DNA of 64,000 nucleotides from CAIZGX01 sp044374295 (GCA_044374295.1 JBILOU010000002.1:1-64000), one strand, 5' to 3'; counted from the stretch's first letter, positions 1-8,476 are shown. Notes: generated by a model from the letters alone, not told the origin. Translations and numbers: made by a program.

Positions 1-101
1 TGAAGAAAATTGCAAGCGTAATTAACTTTATCAAAATTCCAAGTCCAACAATTGGGATAAGAAGCGACGGAAAAGTGAAAGTGTATCCAGTGTATTTTTA
101 A
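1..101 (+). CDS. 3' end of an unidentified CDS (partial)
   Basis: An open frame runs from the window edge (codons from base 3) to a TAA at 99-101 and encodes about 32 residues, beginning KKIASVINF and ending KVYPVYF. The two bases before the first full codon are TG, so this could be either the tail of a longer gene or a complete 33-residue protein starting with an ATG one base outside the window. I recognise no family. A strong hairpin follows the stop immediately, which supports a real gene end. Confidence 0.35.
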   Translation, partial: KKIASVINFIKIPSPTIGIRSDGKVKVYPVYF

Positions 102-125
102 GTTCACTTATAACGATGAGTGAAC
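102..125 (+). terminator. Hairpin directly after the stop codon, probable 3' end structure
   Basis: Bases 102-111 pair with 116-125 to form a 10-bp stem (one G-T wobble) closed by an AACG loop. The stem begins right after the TAA at 99-101. No T-run follows, so it is not a textbook intrinsic terminator; it may protect the mRNA 3' end. Confidence 0.4.
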
Positions 126-158
126 GCCTTGAAAAGAAAATAATCAACCGTTTATTTT

Positions 159-497
159 ATGAAAACCAAAACCAAAGCTAGCGCGCCAAAGGCCGCTAAA
201 AAAGCTGCCGCTCCTAAGAAAGCTGCTGCTAAAAAAGCTGCTGCTCCTAAGAAAGCTGCTGCTCCTAAAAAAGCTGCTGCTCCTAAGAAAGCTGCTGCTA
301 AAAAGGCTGCTCCTAAGAAAGCCGTTGCTAAAAAAGCTGCTGCTCCTAAGAAAGCAGCTGCTAAAAAGGCTGCTCCTAAAAAAGCTGCTGCTCCTAAGAA
401 AGCTGCTGCTAAAAAGGCTGCTCCTAAAAAAGCTGCTGCTCCTAAGAAAGCTGCTGCTAAAAAGGCTGCTCCTAAGAAAGCTGCGAAGAAGAAATAA
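159..497 (+). CDS. Histone H1-like Lys/Ala/Pro-rich DNA-binding protein
   Basis: This 112-residue protein is made almost entirely of Lys, Ala and Pro in degenerate tandem blocks of the type KKAAAPKKAAA, ending in KKAAKKK. The composition matches bacterial histone H1-like proteins (eukaryotic H1 C-tail, AlgP/Hc-like), which bind DNA non-specifically through their basic tails. There is no globular domain, signal peptide or membrane segment, so it should act in the nucleoid. The ATG at 159 gives the lead-in MKTKTKASAPK. The DNA is itself a tandem repeat (GCTGCTCCTAAGAAA-like units), so length may vary between strains. A stand-alone gene followed by a good terminator. The function is inferred from composition only. 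Confidence 0.75.
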   Translation: MKTKTKASAPKAAKKAAAPKKAAAKKAAAPKKAAAPKKAAAPKKAAAKKAAPKKAVAKKAAAPKKAAAKKAAPKKAAAPKKAAAKKAAPKKAAAPKKAAAKKAAPKKAAKKK

Positions 498-521
498 TAT
501 TCTACTTCAAACTATTAAAAA

Positions 522-548
522 AGCCGTTTCTTGCGAGACGGCTTTTTT
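522..548 (+). terminator. Intrinsic terminator after the H1-like gene
   Basis: A 9-bp stem (522-530 with 535-543, one G-T pair) with loop TTGC is followed by a run of T. The A-run on the left side means it could also serve the minus-strand gene ending at 572. Confidence 0.85.
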
Positions 549-571
549 ATTGCTCTAGATTTTGTTTTAAA

Positions 572-1591
572 TTAATTCACATGCATAAGTATTGGCATGT
601 GATCACTGTAGCCTCCCTTGTACGAATCGCCCACGTACACTCTAGCAGGCGACTTCACTCCATCCTTTGATGTGTAATATAAAAAATCATAAGACACCAC
701 TTCAAAAGAATTCGCAGAAATACATTTGTTATCGAACATTCCATAACTCACTACAAACTGATCTAAAGGACTCCACTCCCCTTTATAAAAATGAGTTCCC
801 TTTTTCAACGCTTCAAAATCCGACATCATGTTGAACAATACCGAATGTTCATTCGACACCCCCGCTTGCAAAACATCGTGCACACTTTTGTTCGAAGGAA
901 AATCGTTGAAGTCTCCCATGCAAATAATGTTCGCCTTTCCATTTATCGAAAGAATCTGATCGACTTCTTTTCTTAAAACACTCGCGGCTTTTATGCGATG
1001 CATTTCCGATTCAACTTGACCACCCCTTCGCGAAGGCCAGTGATTCACGAACAAATGATAATCTTCACTTCCCACTTTAACAGAAACTTTAAGAATGTCT
1101 CGTGTATTTGGGTCTGACACACTTTCTAAAACAACAGGAATAGGTCTGCTTCCAACAATTGTTACTCGCTTCGAATCATAAATCATGGCTACATCTATTC
1201 CACGTTCATCTGGACCTTCATACCAAACAACTTGATATCCCTTTCCTTTTAGAAAAGAAGTGTTGACCAAATCATTCAAGACGGTTCCGTTTTCAACTTC
1301 AATCAAACCCACAATAGCCGGAAAGTATTTTCCCTTGTTCGTAATCGCATCAACGGTATGATTCAGATGTTCGTAATACTTCGCTGTATTCCATTGCAAT
1401 TTTCCTGACGGAGTAAAATCCTCATCCGCCTTATTCGGATCATCAATGGTGTCAAACAAATTCTCAACGTTGTAACTCATTAAATCAAACTTGACTTTAG
1501 CAGGAGCTTCCAAATATGTCTCGGTATCCGGCTGAGTAGTTTTACAGGAAACCATAAATGCTATGAAGAATAACACACCTATTTTTTTCAT
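572..1591 (-). CDS. Endonuclease/exonuclease/phosphatase-fold lipoprotein
   Basis: 339 residues. The N-terminus MKKIGVLFFIAFMVSC is a lipoprotein signal peptide with lipobox MVSC, so the mature protein is a membrane-anchored lipoprotein outside the cytoplasm. The body matches the endonuclease/exonuclease/phosphatase (DNase I-like) fold: SYNVENLFD near the N-terminus, GLIEVEN with the metal-binding Glu, NHWPSRRGG, GDFNDFPS (the catalytic GDxN motif), and YSDHMPILM at the C-terminus. All the active-site blocks are present, so it is probably a metal-dependent phosphodiesterase or nuclease; the substrate is unknown. The ATG follows a TAnnTTTG -7 box by four bases, suggesting a leaderless mRNA. 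It is divergent from the peptide-binding lipoprotein gene. Confidence 0.85.
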   Translation of the reverse strand: MKKIGVLFFIAFMVSCKTTQPDTETYLEAPAKVKFDLMSYNVENLFDTIDDPNKADEDFTPSGKLQWNTAKYYEHLNHTVDAITNKGKYFPAIVGLIEVENGTVLNDLVNTSFLKGKGYQVVWYEGPDERGIDVAMIYDSKRVTIVGSRPIPVVLESVSDPNTRDILKVSVKVGSEDYHLFVNHWPSRRGGQVESEMHRIKAASVLRKEVDQILSINGKANIICMGDFNDFPSNKSVHDVLQAGVSNEHSVLFNMMSDFEALKKGTHFYKGEWSPLDQFVVSYGMFDNKCISANSFEVVSYDFLYYTSKDGVKSPARVYVGDSYKGGYSDHMPILMHVN

Positions 1592-1595
1592 AACT

Positions 1596-1603
1596 CAAAA
1601 GTA
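1596..1603 (-). promoter_or_regulatory. Bacteroidota -7 element TACTTTTG upstream of the nuclease-like lipoprotein
   Basis: On the minus strand the octamer matches TAnnTTTG exactly. It ends four bases before the ATG at 1591, so transcription would start at or next to the start codon. No clear TTTG -33 element is seen. Confidence 0.55.
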
Positions 1604-1632
1604 GAACAGAACAATTCTACTTCCGCCTACTC

Positions 1633-1640
1633 TATTTTTG
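1633..1640 (+). promoter_or_regulatory. Bacteroidota -7 element TATTTTTG upstream of the substrate-binding lipoprotein
   Basis: Exact TAnnTTTG match ending five bases before the ATG at 1646; it implies a leaderless or nearly leaderless transcript. The -33 region is not recognisable. Confidence 0.55.
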
Positions 1641-1645
1641 TTTGA

Positions 1646-3265
1646 ATGAAATTTAACGGAAACATATTTTTCGGAAGTGTACTCATTCTCTTGGTGCTCG
1701 TCTCTTGCGGAACGAAACGAAGCGACAACAAAAATGTTTTCTGTTACAACGAAAGCAACGGTATTACTTCGCTTGATCCCGCATTTGCGCGCGATCTTGA
1801 AATCATGTGGGCCACCAATCAGCTCTTCGACGGATTGGTTGAATTGAATGATTCACTCCAGGTTGTTCCTTCCGTTGCTAAATCGTTTTCTGTTTCACAG
1901 GATCTTCTTACTTATACTTTTATTCTGAAGAATAACGTATTCTTCCACAACAACGCCTGCTTCCCTTCAGAACAAGGAAGAAAAGTGGTCGCGTCAGATG
2001 TGGTGTTTTCCTTCAATCGAATTCTAAACAACGCCGTAGCTTCTCCAGGTAAATGGATTTTCGAAAAAGTCGATGATAATGGTTTCTTCGCACCGAACGA
2101 TTCTACATTCATAATTCAACTCAAAGAGCCGTTTGCTCCATTCCTTGGCCTACTCACAACGCAATACGCTAACATAGTTCCGCATGAAGCCGTTGAAATG
2201 TATGGAACCGATTTCCGCAATCATCCTGTCGGATGCGGTCCTTTTCAATTTGCGTTCTGGTATGAAAATGTTGCGCTCGTGTTTCATAAAAATCCGAATT
2301 ATTATTTGAAAGATGAATTCGGAAATGCTCTCCCCTATCTAGACGCCGTGAAAATAGATTTCGTGAAAGACATGTCGGCCGAGTACCAAGGATTACTTCA
2401 AGGCAAATATGACTTCATGAGTGGCATTCACAATGCGTTCAAAGATGAACTGCTTGATCCGAATGGAAATTTATCCAGCGCATACAGTTCTCAATTGTAC
2501 TTGCAAAAAACACCATTCATTAAAACGGACTATCTCGGATTCGTTCTAGATCCTGCCCTTCAAGCGAACAAAGCATTGCTAGACCCACGCGTAAGAATGG
2601 CCCTTCACCTTTCCATAAATAAAAAAGATATGGTGAAGCACTTGCGCAACAACACTGTTATTCCAGCAGACTTTGGATTCTGTTCTCCAGCAGCAGCGAA
2701 AAACCTGAACACCCAACAACTCATTTCCTTTAACAAAAAACAAGCACTTGATTTGTTGGAGGAAGCCGGATTTCCCAATGGAAAAAATCTTCCGAAAATT
2801 GTGTTAAGTACGACCAGTGATTACGCAGACCTTATGGAGTACATTCAACATGAATGGCAGCAAATAGGTATTCCTTGCGAGATACAACAATTGCAAGGAG
2901 CAGCATTTCGTGATCAAGCTTCGAAATGCCAGCTTTCTGTTTTCCGAAAAAGCTGGTTAGCCGATTACGCGCATCCGGAAAACTTCTATTCTGTTTTCAC
3001 CACTCCGCGCTTTGCGCCTAACGGTCCGAATTATACGCACTTCAGCAACGAGGCCTACGACAACATCTATTCGAAGATGGGCAAAACCAATTCAGCCGAC
3101 AGCACACTTGTGTATAGCAAACAGCTCGAAAAGATTATTCACTCCGAAACTCCAATCATTCCATTGTATTACGACCAAGTCATGCACTTCATTCGTTCAA
3201 ACATTAAAAATTTCCCAACGAATCCGGTAAATATGCTCGATTTGCGCAAAGTAAAAAAGGAATAA
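1646..3265 (+). CDS. ABC transporter substrate-binding lipoprotein, peptide-binding (SBP_bac_5) family
   Basis: 539 residues with a lipoprotein signal (hydrophobic stretch ending LVLVSC). The mature part matches the DppA/OppA/NikA-type family 5 of solute-binding proteins: the N-terminal block on 'ITSLDPAFARD', FDGLVELND, VVFSFNRIL, the HPVGCGPFQF block (family signature near the hinge), RVRMALHLSINK and a C-terminal IPLYYDQVM. Length is normal for the family (about 500-550). It would capture peptides or other small ligands outside the inner membrane for an ABC importer. No permease or ATPase gene adjoins it, so the partner transporter must lie elsewhere. The next gene starts 34 bases downstream on the same strand. 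Confidence 0.88.
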   Translation: MKFNGNIFFGSVLILLVLVSCGTKRSDNKNVFCYNESNGITSLDPAFARDLEIMWATNQLFDGLVELNDSLQVVPSVAKSFSVSQDLLTYTFILKNNVFFHNNACFPSEQGRKVVASDVVFSFNRILNNAVASPGKWIFEKVDDNGFFAPNDSTFIIQLKEPFAPFLGLLTTQYANIVPHEAVEMYGTDFRNHPVGCGPFQFAFWYENVALVFHKNPNYYLKDEFGNALPYLDAVKIDFVKDMSAEYQGLLQGKYDFMSGIHNAFKDELLDPNGNLSSAYSSQLYLQKTPFIKTDYLGFVLDPALQANKALLDPRVRMALHLSINKKDMVKHLRNNTVIPADFGFCSPAAAKNLNTQQLISFNKKQALDLLEEAGFPNGKNLPKIVLSTTSDYADLMEYIQHEWQQIGIPCEIQQLQGAAFRDQASKCQLSVFRKSWLADYAHPENFYSVFTTPRFAPNGPNYTHFSNEAYDNIYSKMGKTNSADSTLVYSKQLEKIIHSETPIIPLYYDQVMHFIRSNIKNFPTNPVNMLDLRKVKKE

Positions 3266-3299
3266 AAGATTCGTTAACTTCGCCACACCAAAAACCGCC

Positions 3300-4304
3300 G
3301 TGCTTAAAATAGATACCCACACCCACATTATGCCCGACCACTTGCCCAACTGGAGTAAGGAGTTCGGATATGGAAAATTCATTCACCTCGATCACCACAG
3401 AGCTGGCTTTGCGCGTATGATGCAAGGCGATCAGTTCTTCCGCGAGATTGAATCGAATTGTTGGGATCCCGTTTTACGCATCGATGAATACGCGAAATAC
3501 AACACGCAAGTTCAAGTGGTTTGCACCATTCCTGTTTTGTTTTCCTATTGGGCAAAACCAGAGCACACACTAAAAGTTTCCGAATTCTTAAACGATCACA
3601 TTGCAATGATTGTTGAAGAACATCCGAAAAACTATGTGGGTTTAGCAACACTTCCCATGAACGACATTCCAATGGCAATTGCTGAATTGGAACGCGCTAA
3701 GAAAATTGGATTTCGTGGAATACAAATCGGATCGAATATCAATGGCGTTAATCTTAGCGACGAAAAATTTCTTCCGCTGTGGAAGGCTTGTGAAGACTTA
3801 AGCATGTGCGTTATGGTTCATCCGTGGGAAATGATGGGCGAAAACGATATGAAGAAATATTGGCTTCCTTGGTTGGTGGGTATGCCCGCTGAAACCACGC
3901 GCGCCATTTGCTCACTCATCTTTTCTGGTGTCATTGAAAAATTCCCGAAGCTTCGTTTTCTATTCGCCCATGCTGGCGGTTCTTTCATTCCAACACTGGG
4001 AAGAATTGAACACGGATTTAATTGTAGACCAGACCTTGTGGCCCTAGACAACAACGTTGCGCCTAGTCAATACTTGAACAAATTTTGGATCGACAGCGCT
4101 ACACATGATGCAGATTTACTTCGTTACATCATGACGAAACAGTCAACGAAAAAAATCGCATTAGGAACAGACTATCCTTTTCCGTTAGGCGATTTACACA
4201 TTGGTCAATTCATTGAAGAAATGCAGTTGGAACAAACTGACTTAGAAAACATCATGCACGGCTCAGCCCTTGAATGGCTTGACCTTCCGAAAAACATGTT
4301 CTAA
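3300..4304 (+). CDS. Amidohydrolase, aminocarboxymuconate-semialdehyde decarboxylase (ACMSD)-like
   Basis: 334 residues, the usual ACMSD length. The N-terminal metal site motif is DTHTH (His7 and His9), followed by the family block VHPWEMMG, then LPWLVGMPAETT, the RFLFAHAGGSF block with a metal-binding His, and GTDYPFPLG with the C-terminal Asp ligand. ACMSD decarboxylates 2-amino-3-carboxymuconate 6-semialdehyde in tryptophan (kynurenine) and nitrobenzoate breakdown with a zinc ion. Motif agreement is strong, but no other kynurenine-pathway gene lies nearby, so substrate assignment rests on family alone. It starts with GTG; no in-frame ATG precedes the HTH motif. Its stop overlaps by four bases the stop of the convergent M23 gene. 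Confidence 0.88.
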   Translation: MLKIDTHTHIMPDHLPNWSKEFGYGKFIHLDHHRAGFARMMQGDQFFREIESNCWDPVLRIDEYAKYNTQVQVVCTIPVLFSYWAKPEHTLKVSEFLNDHIAMIVEEHPKNYVGLATLPMNDIPMAIAELERAKKIGFRGIQIGSNINGVNLSDEKFLPLWKACEDLSMCVMVHPWEMMGENDMKKYWLPWLVGMPAETTRAICSLIFSGVIEKFPKLRFLFAHAGGSFIPTLGRIEHGFNCRPDLVALDNNVAPSQYLNKFWIDSATHDADLLRYIMTKQSTKKIALGTDYPFPLGDLHIGQFIEEMQLEQTDLENIMHGSALEWLDLPKNMF

Positions 4305-5992
4305 TTAAACGTCTTTTTATAGACCGTTTCATTTCCACATTTATCTTTCACCTTCAGTGAAAATTCATGCGGTTGCTCATCAACCAAACTCAACGGCAAT
4401 TCTACCATGACCGAATTGTTCTTCGCGTCGTATTCGTAGTAAATCCATTTGCTATCTAACTCCGGACGAATGCTTTCAATTCCACTTAACGCATCGCTCA
4501 CTCGGAACTTCACACTTCCAACTAAATCCGATTCAGGAAAAATCTGTTCAACAAATTCAACAACAGGACTGTCCCAATCCGAAGCATAGGTGAATGTTCC
4601 CAACGAAGAAGCATTCGCCACAATGGCATTTCCTTCCACATTTCCACCAATAGATTTTCTTTTGGAAGCATTTCCGTGAAGCACAACAACTTTCTTTCGT
4701 TGTTCAGGTGTCATTGAATTCAAATGGAACTGAATTTTCACTGGAGAAAAAAGTGCAATTCCTTCATGACCTATTTCCACAACAGGAGGCACGAGCGAAT
4801 CGAACACGGGTTGAAACAGCAGTACACTCGCATCATCGAAGAGCGATTCTTTCTGGAAGACGATCTTACCTGATCTCGTTTGAATCGATTTCTCCTGTCC
4901 CGCAATTAGTTTTATTGCATTCGCATGTGAAGGCGCAACAGGCTGAACAGCTTGAACAAAGCCAACAGCAGTAGCCACATTTCCTTTCCAATCTTCTGTT
5001 TCAAATCGAATGCTGTGAATGAGCGAGTCGGTAATTTCAACCGGAACATAAAACATACTGACCACTTCTTTTAGAGGCGTTTGTTTGGGTTTTGAGCAAC
5101 GATACCATTGACCCGATTTCGACTTGTAAATTCCCAACGGCACAAATCCGTTTATCCCTTTCGTTGTGTTGAAATTCACCGCCCGAATATCCATTCGGTA
5201 AAACAAATTCCCATCAACAAAAACACGCAAGGCTTTCACCCCACATTCGCCACTTCCACTTAAATAGCGGTCTACAATGGATACCGCCAACTCTAATTTT
5301 CCAGGTTGAATCGCAAGAGGCAAAGTGTCTGAAGCTCCTCTTCCTGAAACGAAATGTCCGATTGTAGGCAATTCATTCGGACTAATCTCGCTCGCCTCGA
5401 AACCACTCCATGCGCTGAACGATTCAAAAATTGGAGCGAGTGTATCGCGCACGGGTAAACCAAAACGCATGGGGTCGAGGCATTGCTCTGTCCGGCTGTC
5501 GCGCACTTCAAAGTGCAAATGCGGACCACCACTTCCACCCGAATTACCGCTCCAAGCAATGTGTTGACCTCGCTTCAAATTAATCTGTCCCTCTTTCAAA
5601 TACCAATCGACTTCGTATGATTCCTTTGATTTATGTTGAAGTCGAAGCAAGGAATCGATTTCGTGATTGAACTTTTGAAGGTGCGCGTAGACGGTAACAT
5701 AACCTTCAGGGTGGGTCACATAAATAGCCTTACCGTAACCGAAAGGTGAAATTTTTATTCTGGAAACGTATCCGTCGGCTGTGCAATAGATCGACAAACC
5801 TTCGCGCTGTTCGGTGCGCAAATCCATTCCCGAATGGAAATGATTCGAGCGAATTTCAGCGAAGGAACCTGCGAGCTCCAAGGGTATATCTAAAGGCGAA
5901 CTGCATGTCCATTTTTGTCCTTGTGCAAAAGTCGCAGAAAGCAAAAAAAGGAGAGTCAAAAATCGACTCGAATACAAATTGCTGAAAACCAT
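4301..5992 (-). CDS. M23 family metallopeptidase (secreted)
   Basis: About 563 residues from the ATG at 5992, which places a clean signal peptide (SSRFLTLLFLLSATFAQG) at the N-terminus; the open frame extends to 6115, but that would put a 41-residue hydrophilic/cysteine-rich tail before the signal. The LytM/M23 domain fills roughly residues 40-190: HFHSGMDLRT carries the zinc His and Asp, YAHL is conserved, and PHLHFEVRD has the HxH pair. The C-terminal ~370 residues are predicted beta-rich with no recognised domain. Zinc peptidases of this type cut peptidoglycan cross-bridges, here in the periplasm or at the surface. It converges on, and overlaps by four bases, the ACMSD-like gene. Confidence 0.88.
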   Translation of the reverse strand: MVFSNLYSSRFLTLLFLLSATFAQGQKWTCSSPLDIPLELAGSFAEIRSNHFHSGMDLRTEQREGLSIYCTADGYVSRIKISPFGYGKAIYVTHPEGYVTVYAHLQKFNHEIDSLLRLQHKSKESYEVDWYLKEGQINLKRGQHIAWSGNSGGSGGPHLHFEVRDSRTEQCLDPMRFGLPVRDTLAPIFESFSAWSGFEASEISPNELPTIGHFVSGRGASDTLPLAIQPGKLELAVSIVDRYLSGSGECGVKALRVFVDGNLFYRMDIRAVNFNTTKGINGFVPLGIYKSKSGQWYRCSKPKQTPLKEVVSMFYVPVEITDSLIHSIRFETEDWKGNVATAVGFVQAVQPVAPSHANAIKLIAGQEKSIQTRSGKIVFQKESLFDDASVLLFQPVFDSLVPPVVEIGHEGIALFSPVKIQFHLNSMTPEQRKKVVVLHGNASKRKSIGGNVEGNAIVANASSLGTFTYASDWDSPVVEFVEQIFPESDLVGSVKFRVSDALSGIESIRPELDSKWIYYEYDAKNNSVMVELPLSLVDEQPHEFSLKVKDKCGNETVYKKTFN

Positions 5993-6093
5993 ACTGCAAA
6001 GTGCACAGAAAAAGCCAACGATGCGATTCGCAGGTGGTATTTTATTCACAGGCCTTGAGGAAAAAAAGCGAACGTCCTTGTGCTGATTTTGAC

Positions 6094-6101
6094 TAACTTT
6101 G
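6094..6101 (+). promoter_or_regulatory. Bacteroidota -7 element TAACTTTG upstream of the coiled-coil/zapA/rny genes
   Basis: Exact TAnnTTTG match. Transcription would begin near 6106, just inside the first possible ATG (6104), which argues for the ATG at 6131 as the true start of the first gene. Confidence 0.5.
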
Positions 6102-6130
6102 TAATGCTTCAACAAAAGCTATACGCATTT

Positions 6131-6424
6131 ATGGAATCGGCTCAACACTTTGAAACACTTACGGCAAAAATTCACGAATTGGGTGAAGCCAAGCGCAATG
6201 CTGTAAACGCATTGGCTAAGGTGAACGAAGAATTGGCTTCGGTATACAAAATCAACAAAGGACTTCAAGATCAGATTGAAGACTTAAATGTTAAAATAGA
6301 AGAGTTAGAAGCAAACCAATCGTTGAGGAATGAAACACAGATAGATCATGTTCATTCAACTAAGCAGAGAATCAACGCTTTGGTAAAAGAGATAGATGAA
6401 TGTCTTTTACTATTAAACAAATAG
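6131..6424 (+). CDS. Small coiled-coil protein upstream of zapA
   Basis: 97 residues from ATG 6131 (MESAQHFETL); starts at 6104 or GTG 6080 are possible, but the promoter box at 6094-6101 argues against them. The protein is one long predicted coiled coil (heptads through LAKVNEELASVYKINKGLQDQ-like sequence) without signal or membrane segment. No catalytic motif is visible. It ends eight bases before zapA on the same strand, so co-transcription with zapA is likely. The placement suggests a role at the division ring, perhaps like the ZapB-type coiled-coil partners of ZapA; that is inference from context, not from sequence similarity. Confidence 0.72.
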   Translation: MESAQHFETLTAKIHELGEAKRNAVNALAKVNEELASVYKINKGLQDQIEDLNVKIEELEANQSLRNETQIDHVHSTKQRINALVKEIDECLLLLNK

Positions 6425-6431
6425 TGGAACA

Positions 6432-6791
6432 ATGAGCGAAGTAACCTTACAAATATCCATTGCTGGTAAAAATTACCCCCTTTCGGTGAAGGCTTCAGAA
6501 GAAGCTGCGATCCGCAAGTCAGAGGCGCAATTGGAAGAGGCCGTTTCCATGTTTCAGAAAAACTATTCGGTAAAAGACAGAGGAGATTTACTAGCCATGG
6601 CGGCTTTACAAATCATAACTAAACTAAACAACACCCCAGCTCAGGTTATAGAAAAAACCGTTGAGGTTGTGGTGGAAAAGGAAGTCATTGTTGAGAAAGA
6701 AGTTGTGATTGAAAAAGAAGCTGCCGCACCCGATTATACCGAGCAATTCTCAGCATTAGAGAATCTCGTTGACGGTTATTTGGCGAACTAG
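6432..6791 (+). CDS. zapA: Cell division protein ZapA
   Basis: 119 residues. The N-terminal half has the ZapA pattern: a short beta strand (VTLQISIAGKNYPLSV), then IRKSEAQLEEAVSMFQKNY and the helix DLLAMAALQIITKLN. ZapA tetramers bundle FtsZ filaments at midcell. The C-terminal region is unusual: a run of Val/Glu/Lys triplet-like repeats (VEKEVIVEKEVVIEKE, about residues 78-97) separates the core from a short final helix, making the protein a little longer than most ZapA (about 100). It sits eight bases after the coiled-coil gene and 47 bases before rny, an order I know from other flavobacteria. Confidence 0.88.
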   Translation: MSEVTLQISIAGKNYPLSVKASEEAAIRKSEAQLEEAVSMFQKNYSVKDRGDLLAMAALQIITKLNNTPAQVIEKTVEVVVEKEVIVEKEVVIEKEAAAPDYTEQFSALENLVDGYLAN

Positions 6792-6838
6792 TCCATTCTA
6801 CTCCCTCTCTGCTTTAGGAAACGGACCCGAACGTCCGC

Positions 6839-8410
6839 ATGTGGAACACTAATACTTTATGTCCAATGGAAGGCAGTGTATTGATTATTGTTTGCTCAAT
6901 TACCGGAGTAATCAGTGGTGCTCTTCTTACCTATTTCGTTTTAAACGGTGCGTTAAAGTCTAAGAAAGACGGCATTATTGAAGAAGCGAAGAAAGAAGGA
7001 GAAACCCTTAAAGAGAAAAAAATTCTTCAAGCCAAAGAGAAATTTTTGGAATTGAAGTCGCAGCACGACCGTGAGGTTGGCGAAAAAAACAACAAGGTGA
7101 AACAAGCGGAAGACCGCATTAAAAATCGCGAACGCGAAATTTCACAGCAACAAGAACAACTGAAGCGCAAAGAAAAAGAGGCCGATGCTCAAAAAGAAAA
7201 TGCGACTAAGTTGATTGAATTAAATGAGAAGAAGTCTGCTGATTTAGAGAAATCACAACAGAAAATCATTGCTCAACTGGAAGATCTTTCTAAACTTTCT
7301 GCTGATGCTGCAAAGGCTCAGTTAATGGAAATGTTGAAGGAAGACGCGCGCAATGCTTGCGCTTCACAAATTCAAGGTATCGTTGACGAAGCGAAATTGA
7401 AAGCGAATCAAGAAGCGAAGAAGATCGTTATTCAGACGATTCAACGCACTGCTGTAGAGCATGCCGTTGAAAATAGCGTTTCAGTTTTCAATATTGAAAA
7501 CGATGAAATCAAAGGTCGCATCATTGGTCGCGAAGGACGTAACATCCGCGCGCTTGAAGCGGCTACCGGAGTTGAAATTATTGTAGACGACACCCCTGAA
7601 GCTATTGTCCTTTCTTGTTTCGATCCGGTTCGCAGAGAGATTGCTCGTCTATCGTTGCACCAATTGGTGACAGACGGACGTATTCACCCCGCGCGTATTG
7701 AAGAAGTTGTAGCGAAAGTTCGCAAGAACATTGAAGAAGAGATTGTTGAAGTTGGAAAGCGTACCTGCATTGAAATGGGCATTCACGGCCTTCACAGCGA
7801 ATTGGTTCGCATGGTGGGACGTATGAAGTACCGTTCATCTTACGGACAAAACTTATTGCAACACAGCCGCGAGGTAGCCAACCTTTGTGCTACCATGGCA
7901 AGTGAATTGGGATTGAATCCGAAAGCTGCTCGCAGAGCAGGATTGCTTCACGATATTGGAAAAGTTCCAGACGATGAAAGCGAATTACCACACGCAGTGT
8001 TGGGTATGAAGTTGGCAGAGAAGTACGGTGAAAAACCAGACGTGTGCAACGCTATTGGCGCTCACCACGACGAGGTTGAAATGAAAACCTTACTTGCGCC
8101 AATCATTCAAGTTTGCGATGCTATCTCAGGCGCTCGTCCTGGCGCACGTCGCGAAGTTGTTGAAGCCTACATTCAGCGTTTGCGCGATTTAGAGAACTTG
8201 GCGTTGGAATACCCAGGCGTATCTAAATCGTTTGCTATTCAAGCGGGTCGTGAGCTGCGTGTAATGGTTGAAGCTGATCGCGTAACAGATGATCAGGCCG
8301 ATGCATTGGCGATCTCATTGGCTTCTCGCATTGAAACTGAAATGACTTATCCTGGCCAAGTGCGTGTAACGGTTATCCGTGAAAAGCGTGCTGTAGGTAT
8401 TGCGAGATAA
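6839..8410 (+). CDS. rny: Ribonuclease Y
   Basis: 523 residues. Order of parts: N-terminal membrane segment (VLIIVCSITGVISGALLTYFV), a long charged coiled coil to about residue 190, a KH domain (IKGRIIGREGRNIRALE with its GxxG loop), and an HD domain with LLHDIGK and the later HHD residues. RNase Y is a membrane-anchored endoribonuclease that starts mRNA decay. Length and all domains are normal. The ATG at 6839 lies directly after a small hairpin (6822-6837); the ATG at 6866 (MEGSVLII) would begin the protein closer to the membrane segment and is an equally good start. A strong terminator follows. Confidence 0.95.
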   Translation: MWNTNTLCPMEGSVLIIVCSITGVISGALLTYFVLNGALKSKKDGIIEEAKKEGETLKEKKILQAKEKFLELKSQHDREVGEKNNKVKQAEDRIKNREREISQQQEQLKRKEKEADAQKENATKLIELNEKKSADLEKSQQKIIAQLEDLSKLSADAAKAQLMEMLKEDARNACASQIQGIVDEAKLKANQEAKKIVIQTIQRTAVEHAVENSVSVFNIENDEIKGRIIGREGRNIRALEAATGVEIIVDDTPEAIVLSCFDPVRREIARLSLHQLVTDGRIHPARIEEVVAKVRKNIEEEIVEVGKRTCIEMGIHGLHSELVRMVGRMKYRSSYGQNLLQHSREVANLCATMASELGLNPKAARRAGLLHDIGKVPDDESELPHAVLGMKLAEKYGEKPDVCNAIGAHHDEVEMKTLLAPIIQVCDAISGARPGARREVVEAYIQRLRDLENLALEYPGVSKSFAIQAGRELRVMVEADRVTDDQADALAISLASRIETEMTYPGQVRVTVIREKRAVGIAR

Positions 8411-8430
8411 TCGTAAATATTAGACGAACA

Positions 8431-8457
8431 AAAACGCCCGCGAATGCGGGCGTTTTT
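8431..8457 (+). terminator. Strong bidirectional intrinsic terminator between rny and the convergent PLP-enzyme gene
   Basis: An 11-bp perfect stem (8431-8441 with 8446-8456) with GC-rich core and loop GAAT is flanked by A and T runs, so it can act on both strands. Confidence 0.92.
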
Positions 8458-8476
8458 CATTTCAACATAAATCAAA

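Noticed and set aside
325..558. Leu/Lys-rich frame overlapping the H1-like gene and its terminator
   Set aside because: Alternative reading of the repeat DNA; it runs through the terminator hairpin and has no independent start context.
6792..6838. 6S RNA between zapA and rny
   Set aside because: Some bacteria place 6S RNA next to zapA, but only 47 bases are free here, with a single small hairpin (6822-6837); far too short.
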